In this document: piece by piece, positions 58,299 to 64,000 of the stretch
Layout of the letters: every line of letters starts with the position of its first letter
How positions within the stretch are numbered: position 1 is the first letter of the stretch
Assembly (NCBI GenBank): GCA_900073065.1
Contig: FJOG01000069.1
Coordinates: forward strand, 62,001-126,000
DNA length: 64,000 nucleotides
Source of the DNA: Phialocephala subalpina
Taxonomy: Eukaryota; Ascomycota; Leotiomycetes; Helotiales; Mollisiaceae
Direction: 5' to 3'
Program-made: the position numbers and the translations under genes
Notes under the pieces: generated by a model
Told to the model about the DNA's origin: nothing
Database searches by the model: none
The model's input: only the letters and a program-made list of their open reading frames with translations

Positions 58299-59288
58299 CT
58301 ATTTCCCAGCCACAACCGGCCTGCCCAAACCCGTCCTCCAGGGCCTCTTGGGCACACAAGCTTTCGGCGGCGGTCGAATCGGCATAACCCTCTCCAGTAT
58401 CATCGCCTGCAAGAGAGCCAAACTGCTGCTGCTAATCCAATACACCAGCAACGCACTGGGAACATGCAACATAATCGGCCCAATTAACAACCCCACAAAT
58501 CCAATTCCTCTTTTCATCCTCATATGCCAGCTCGGTAACGCCAGGTCCTGTCCTTTTGTTCCTCCAAAGACATTCCACAATATAGTCCCAGACAACACGA
58601 ACGGGAGCACAAGCTGGGGATCCGCAACCAATAGATCTGGAAACCAAAGCATGCCTTCAGTCGCAAGACTCGTCTCAACCGGTATCCGCAGAACCTCTCC
58701 CATAGCAGAAGCTAAATCATCTCCCCCACCACTTCCCTCAACAAGGTTATCCGCAGACGAAGTAAACATCCCCAGAATTCCCTCCCTTGAACCAGTCATC
58801 TTCCTAATCGCCTCCATAACACTCAAAAAAATGGGCATCTGCAACAACCCCACCCAATTCCTCCACATCCCACATCCCCACCTCCCATAAACCTCCGACC
58901 TCTTCTTCCTCATCTTTCCCATCAAAGCCTTCTCCACAACACTAGGTCCCAAATTTCCATATTCTGCCATTGTCTCTTTCCGTAAGACGTGGTTCCATGA
59001 TTGTATTAAGGGTTGGAGCTGGACTTGTTTTTGTGCGGCTCGTCGTTGGAAGATTGATATCGGGAGGACGAGGGTTGTTCGGAGGACGAGGGCGAAGAGG
59101 GGGAGGGAGAGGGCCCAAGGGAGGCCGGAGAGGGAGTGCACGGCTTGGAGGGCGGAGTGGGACGCTGTTATTGCTTCTGCGAGGAATTGAGGTTTGGGAG
59201 AGGCGTGGAAGGATCGATTGGTCTGCTGTCGAAAGGAGGGTGGATTTCGTGGTCTAAGAGAGGCTCTGGAGGCTCTGGGGTGTATCAT
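58299..59288 (-). CDS. cox18: COX18-like mitochondrial inner-membrane insertase (Oxa1/YidC family)
   Basis: Single exon, 329 aa from the ATG at 59288. An upstream in-frame ATG at 59465 exists, but from 59288 the N-terminus (IHPRASRASLRPRN, SFHASPKP) is Arg/Ser-rich and lacks acids, a typical mitochondrial presequence. The Oxa1-family core follows: SLSGLPWALSLPLFALVLRT (TM1), FQRRAAQKQVQLQPLIQSW, then WVGLLQMPIFLSVMEAIRKM, ending with membrane segments GFVGLLIGPIML and ALLVYWISSSSLALLQA. COX18 helps translocate the Cox2 C-terminus across the inner membrane during cytochrome oxidase assembly. Assignment as COX18 rather than OXA1 rests on length and the PLIQSW-type loop and is likely but not certain. 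Confidence 0.82.
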   Translation of the reverse strand: MIHPRASRASLRPRNPPSFRQQTNRSFHASPKPQFLAEAITASHSALQAVHSLSGLPWALSLPLFALVLRTTLVLPISIFQRRAAQKQVQLQPLIQSWNHVLRKETMAEYGNLGPSVVEKALMGKMRKKRSEVYGRWGCGMWRNWVGLLQMPIFLSVMEAIRKMTGSREGILGMFTSSADNLVEGSGGGDDLASAMGEVLRIPVETSLATEGMLWFPDLLVADPQLVLPFVLSGTILWNVFGGTKGQDLALPSWHMRMKRGIGFVGLLIGPIMLHVPSALLVYWISSSSLALLQAMILERVMPIRPPPKACVPKRPWRTGLGRPVVAGK

Positions 59289-59775
59289 TGGAGAATTTTG
59301 GGAGTAGAGGCATTGTTGCGTAGTATGTGAGGTTGACCTTCCTCCTGTCGTTGGCTCGCCTTTCGAATAAGCATAGAATGTTCGATAAAAGGATTCTGCT
59401 GTACGGGTACTAGCTTTCCCTCGAACAAGGACAGATCCGGAGTTGTACAAACGAGAAACGGCCATGCTGGTAGCTTCTAGGAGTTTTCCCAGTCCAATTT
59501 CAAGTTGTGTTTTAGCCCAGGGCAACAAAGAAGGCACTTTGGGATCTATGAAGGTACGAATCTCCTCCTGAAAGCCCAATTAGGCTCATAGTGAAGCTTC
59601 TCTTTTTTATGAGGCGATTCCGAAGTTTGATAGCTCCACAGGCGTCGGCGTCGGCACAAGCGGCCGCATCTAATGTGACACCAATCCAGATTTCTTGGCC
59701 TTTCGCAGCCTCGCCTTGATTGATTCCCATCCCTCATTCACCAACACCCACGCCATCACCAACACACAACACACG
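59289..59775. other. Divergent promoter region
   Basis: It is shared between the COX18-like gene (-) and ALG11 (+). The in-frame ATG at 59465 (-) could extend the former. Confidence 0.5.
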
Positions 59776-61678
59776 ATGGCGGAAACGTGCTCTGCCCCGG
59801 ATGGTACTCAGCCCATAACCTTTGGTCTCACGAAATGGAACTCTATCCTCCTGGTTACCATTCTTGGTTGCCTCCCAATGGCAACTATCCTCCTTGGTCC
59901 AAGGCTGGTTCGCTGGGTTGGCGGCACCTTGGGATTTTATCTTCGAAACAAAACCGCGGGTCGGAAAGCACAGATTTTGGAAATGACAGAGAAGGATGAG
60001 GTGGAATGGGAGAAGGCAAAGGGAAAAGAAGGAAGGAGGGACAGTGATGAGTGGGAGAATGTGGATGCGTATGCGACTGGGAGTGTAGGGAACGGAGAGA
60101 AGGGCGAGAGCGAATGGGATGGTATTGTGGGATTCTATCATCCATTTTGGTGAGTTTACAACAACTGCGATTAAGGAATAGGAGCTGATGGGAGTAGTAA
60201 CGCCGGGGGTGGTGGGGAACGTGTCCTTTGGGCTGCGATACGAGCTACGCAGAAGAGATGGCCCAAGGCGAAATGTATTGTGTATACTGGCGATCACGAT
60301 GTGGACAAAAATCAGATCTTGGCAAGAGTGAAGGTTGGTACACTCTCACCATCTGCAGACCAAATACTAACAGAGTAGGATCGTTTCAACATCGCCCTCC
60401 ACCCTCCTACGGTCACTTTCCTATACCTCACAACCCGCTCCTGGGTTCTAGCATCAACATGGCCGCACTTCACACTTCTGGGCCAGTCCCTTGGCTCTCT
60501 CATCATGGCTTGGGATGCCTTCTCCCTCCTCACACCAGACATCTTCGTTGATACCATGGGCTATGCCTTCTCCCTCGCACTCTGCAAGCTGCTATTCCGT
60601 GATGTCCCCACAGGCGCATACGTCCACTACCCCACCATCTCTACCGACATGCTCTCCTCCCTCGATCCGAAATCCACGAACGGAACTCAAGGCGTGAACG
60701 CAGGGAAGGGCCAAGGCGCAGCAGGAATAGGAAAAAAGATCTACTGGGAGCTTTTCGCCAAGCTTTACTCCGTCGTAGGGGGATCCATCGATGTCGTAAT
60801 GACGAATTCGACCTGGACGCTAGAACATATCACTGCTCTCTGGGGCGACTGGAGAAAGGAATTCAAGAAGCCCAGCCCAGTTGCCGTCTACCCTCCCGTC
60901 GCAGTCGAAGAACTAGAGAAAGAAGTCGAAGTCTCAGAAGCAAGTGAGAAGAAACGAGAACCCGTCCTCCTCTATATCGCCCAATTCCGCCCCGAAAAAA
61001 ACCACCAACTCATCCTCAACGCCTTCGCAGAATTCATGGCGACCAAAACCCCCGCCAACCAAAACGCGAAACTCGTCCTCGTAGGCTCAGTCCGAGACGA
61101 CGGAGATAGTAAGAGAGTGTACGAACTCAGACTCCAAGCCAACGAGCTCAAGATAAAAGAGAGCGTAGAATTCCATCTCGATGCCTCCTGGCCCGAGATC
61201 CTAGAATGGCTGAGAAAAGCAAGCGTTGGCGTGAACGGGATGTGGAATGAGCATTTTGGGATCGGAGTTGTGGAGTATCAAGCTGCGGGACTCATCAGCG
61301 TAGTTCACGATAGTGGAGGACCGAAGAGAGATATCGTTACGAAGATTGATGGGGAACCTACTGGTAAGTCTTTCCCTCCCCCTTCCCCTCCCCTCGGTCG
61401 CTTTCACCCCTTTCCCATTCTCGGCTAACAAACTCCAAGGTTTCCACGCAACAACCTCCACAGAATTCGCCCAAGGCTTTGAATCCGCGCTCTCCCTCCC
61501 AGCTCCCGCAAAACTAGCAATGCGTCTCCGAGCCCGTAGATCAGCGAAGAGATTCACGGAGGAGGAATTCGCTAAGGATTGGATTGCACAGATGGAGAAG
61601 TTGGTTCTGTTGAGGAGGAAAGCTGTGGCGGCTACGAAAGGAGGGGAAATAGAGGAGAGGCATTTAAAGACCGCTTAA
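59776..61678 (+). CDS. alg11: GDP-mannose:Man3GlcNAc2-PP-dolichol alpha-1,2-mannosyltransferase
   Basis: Exons are 59776-60149, 60198-60333, 60379-61363 and 61440-61678, giving 577 aa. ALG11 adds the fourth and fifth mannoses to the lipid-linked oligosaccharide on the cytosolic face of the ER for N-glycosylation. An N-terminal membrane anchor ([18 protein letters not shown]) is followed by [17 protein letters not shown], whose Cys is restored only by the first splice. Then come [60 protein letters not shown] and the GT4 donor-site region ([39 protein letters not shown]). Length and motif order match the family. A housekeeping gene with a divergent COX18-like neighbour. Confidence 0.95.
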
Positions 61679-62539
61679 GCTTTGTGGAAAGGGGCGGGAT
61701 TGTGATTTTGGATGTTGATTGAGATATACCCATTTCGTTGTATAGAATGCTATCTTGGCTTATCAGTGGATGTTCTCTCGTGACTGCCTTGTGTGAGGGG
61801 TTGTGGTACGTGGAAGGGGATCGGGGTACATCGGAGGGGAGGGAAGTGCTTGTCCTACCTGAAGCTGGACAGTGTGCTACAGTTCGGAACGAAAGTTGGA
61901 CTTTATCTGTTCAGACATTGTTGAAGTCGAGGTCTTTGGAGCAGCACCGAGTGTCAACGGCAGCCGTCAGCAGCATTCTTCAAGTCATGCTCATCCTCGG
62001 CTTTTCTATTCCTTTGTTTCGTGCCTCCCTCTGGAAGGATGAAGGTAGGAGGTGCCGACGAAAGGGACGATTTGGCCATTACTCTACATTTTCCGCCGTT
62101 TAAGGATAGGACAAAGGATGTGATTCTGTCTTGGAGGATATTTGTGGGATATTAATCTACCCGAAGGTTGGGAACGTAGAGGAAAGGAAGGGTCATCTTT
62201 GAGAGCTCAGTCGAGACATGCCCTTGATTTCTCGTATCGAAAGGATCGAGCAGGAGAGAGCACACATGAACAGCACACGAAGCACCTCCGAAGCGTAGTT
62301 TACAATGCATATTTATTCACGTAACATACAATAATCCTATCTGGCGCTATCTTTGTCGCATCTCTTGCCTATCCAGCCAGCAATGCAGTAGAAGCATATT
62401 ACCAAACCCAGTCCCCATCATGCCAAAAAAAAAGGACACAAACAGTCCGCAAAGGTATGAACTCCAACCAAGGAAAGTAAAAAACATGAAGAGCGTGAGC
62501 ATGCAACATTATATCCGTCATCAAAAACCATATCTGCGT
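61679..62539. other. Convergent 3' region
   Basis: It lies between the ALG11 stop (+) and the ribonucleotide reductase stop (-). No coding signal. Confidence 0.6.
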
Positions 62540-64000
62540 CTAACCAGAGCACATCATGCACTCCTCTCTGTTTTCAATGCTGCCTGTGAGAATATTAGTC
62601 ATAGTCAGGAACGTCTGAAGAAGTAAACTTACACTGCAAAACAGCCTCAGCATAGATATCCTGCTCTCTATCTCCGCTATCCTCGGTATCCTCTTCTTGC
62701 TTGTTCTCCTTCTTAACAGCAGGCTCGGGAAGCTGTTCCTCCTTTGGTGGAGCAGTAGCAGGCTCAGTAGCCAGAGACTTAGGACTGTCACCCTCAGCAA
62801 CGTCAGCCTTGAATTGTGGAGTCTGAATGACAGCAGCTGGGTTGAACTTCTTGTTCTCAGACGCCGGCGGCGGGGTTGTTGTCGGCGTCGGAACTCCGTT
62901 TGGGGCACTGCTAGGAGCCTTGTTGCGGTACAATGGTTGAGGACCTGGAGATTGTGTGATGTATCCGGTAGATGGACGCTTCTTGGCGGGTCGCTCACGA
63001 GCAACGTTGGTATCGGCAACGAGAAGAGCTTCTTGGTCGACAGTGAACTGAATAGGAGCTGAAGCAGCCATGGTACGGAGGTAATACATGCCAGTCTTCA
63101 AGCCCAACTTCCAGCCAGCGAAGTGCATGCTGGTGATCTTGCCCATTGTGGGATCTTTCATATGGATGTTCATCGATTGAGATTGATCGATGTAAGCACC
63201 ACGGTCAGCGGCCATCTGGACGATTGTTCGTTGAGAGATCTCCCAGACGGTCTTGTAGAGAGCCTTGATGTCAGCTGGGATGTTGGGAATGTTCTGGATA
63301 GAACCACCATCGGCGATGATGCGGTTCTTCATGTTGTCAGACCATAGACCCATATCGACGAGATCCTTCAGGAGCCATGGGTTGACGACCTGGAATTCAC
63401 CAGCAAGAACACGACGAGAGTAGATGTTGGATGTGTATGGCTCGAAGCACTCGTTGAAGCCGAGAATTTGACTGGTACTGGCAGTTGGCATGGGAGCAAC
63501 GAGCAAGCTGTTGCGAACACCGTGCTGCTTGATCTGCTGCTTCAAGGTATCCCAGTCCCAGAGGTCGGTAGGAGTGACACCCCACATGTCATACTGAAGC
63601 TCACCCTTGGAGACGGGTGAACCTTCGTATGTCTCGTATGGTCCGTGAACCTTGGCAAGCTCAACTGAAGAAGTGAGAGCGGCGTGGTAAATGGTCTCGA
63701 AGATCTGGATGTTGAGGTGCTTGGCCTCAGGAGAGTCGAATGGAAGGCGGAGAGCCAAGAAAGCATCAGCAAGACCTTGGACACCGACAGCAATAGGTCG
63801 GTGACGGAAGTTGCTCTTCTTGGCCTCGGGGACAGGGTAGTAGTTGACATCAATGATCTTGTTCAGGTTCTTGACGACAACCTGGCAGACTTCGTGGAGC
63901 TTCGCAAAGTCGTAGGTACCATCGTTGGTGTTGACGTAGGTGGGGAGAGCAAGGGAAGCCAAGTTGCAAACAGCGACCTCATCAGGAGCACAGTACTCCA
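62540..64000 (-). CDS. rnr1: Ribonucleotide reductase large subunit, 3' part
   Basis: Partial: the 5' end lies beyond 64000. Exons are (>64000)-62633 and 62583-62540 (49-bp intron with a GTAAGTTT donor), about 470 residues in view. The class Ia catalytic subunit reduces NDPs to dNDPs. Visible motifs are [34 protein letters not shown], the active-site loop [20 protein letters not shown], and [15 protein letters not shown] with [19 protein letters not shown]. After a Pro/Thr-rich fungal linker, the last splice creates [16 protein letters not shown], whose C-terminal CxxC pair is the swivelling dithiol that re-reduces the active site. Without that intron the frame would end at DVPDYD and lose this essential motif. 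Cytosolic; normally cell-cycle and damage regulated. Confidence 0.96.

Noticed and set aside
57961..58359. Minus-strand basic frame overlapping the end of the COX18-like gene
   Set aside because: No domain, overlaps a real coding end in another frame, and no convincing splice connects it.

Overview
The window is chromosomal DNA of a filamentous ascomycete (Pezizomycotina). Most genes have several exons separated by 45-60 bp introns with GT...AG ends. The protein families are typical of that group: fungal STAND/NLR proteins, a CFEM wall protein, a Zn2Cys6 regulator and a pogo-type transposase relic. A leotiomycete is possible, but that is an inference from overall resemblance only. No bacterial operons, tRNA, rRNA or CRISPR were recognised.

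Layout. 1-14.4 kb is an accessory stretch. It holds a broken secreted-protein gene, a NACHT-ankyrin NLR (1588-4530) enclosed by imperfect terminal inverted repeats with TA flanks, a beta-carbonic anhydrase, an SDR, a small secreted protein and a second NLR of hydrolase-NB-ARC-TPR type (10627-14409). 15-19.5 kb carries, on the minus strand, a chromodomain gene and two related genes for cysteine/histidine-rich proteins of an unnamed putative zinc-binding family. 20-27.3 kb has a gamma-glutamyltransferase (+) and a CaMKK/SNF1-activating kinase (-). 27.3-35 kb has no gene I can support. 35-38.3 kb has a Zn2Cys6 transcription factor and a Cys-rich hypothetical gene. 39-41 kb is a graveyard (pogo transposase and NLR relics). 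41.5-44.5 kb is a six-exon STAND-N/ubiquitin-like-domain protein. 44.5-51.3 kb is gene-poor and includes about 1.9 kb of extremely AT-rich DNA with a short GC-normal island. 51.4-54 kb has a GPI-CFEM protein followed by a perfect 250-bp tandem duplication. 54.3-57.8 kb is a third NLR. 58.3-64 kb is core housekeeping: COX18-like insertase, ALG11 mannosyltransferase and the 3' part of the ribonucleotide reductase large subunit.

How it fits together. Housekeeping genes (GGT, kinase, COX18, ALG11, RNR1) are interleaved with a dense set of innate-immunity/allorecognition-type genes: three complete NLRs, one NLR relic and one NLR-related architecture. Transposon remnants and RIP-like AT-rich DNA lie beside them, as expected of a fast-evolving allorecognition region. 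Exon boundaries were derived by hand from frame continuity and splice signals, without transcripts. Several small genes show apparent frame breaks that could be either pseudogenes or sequence errors.
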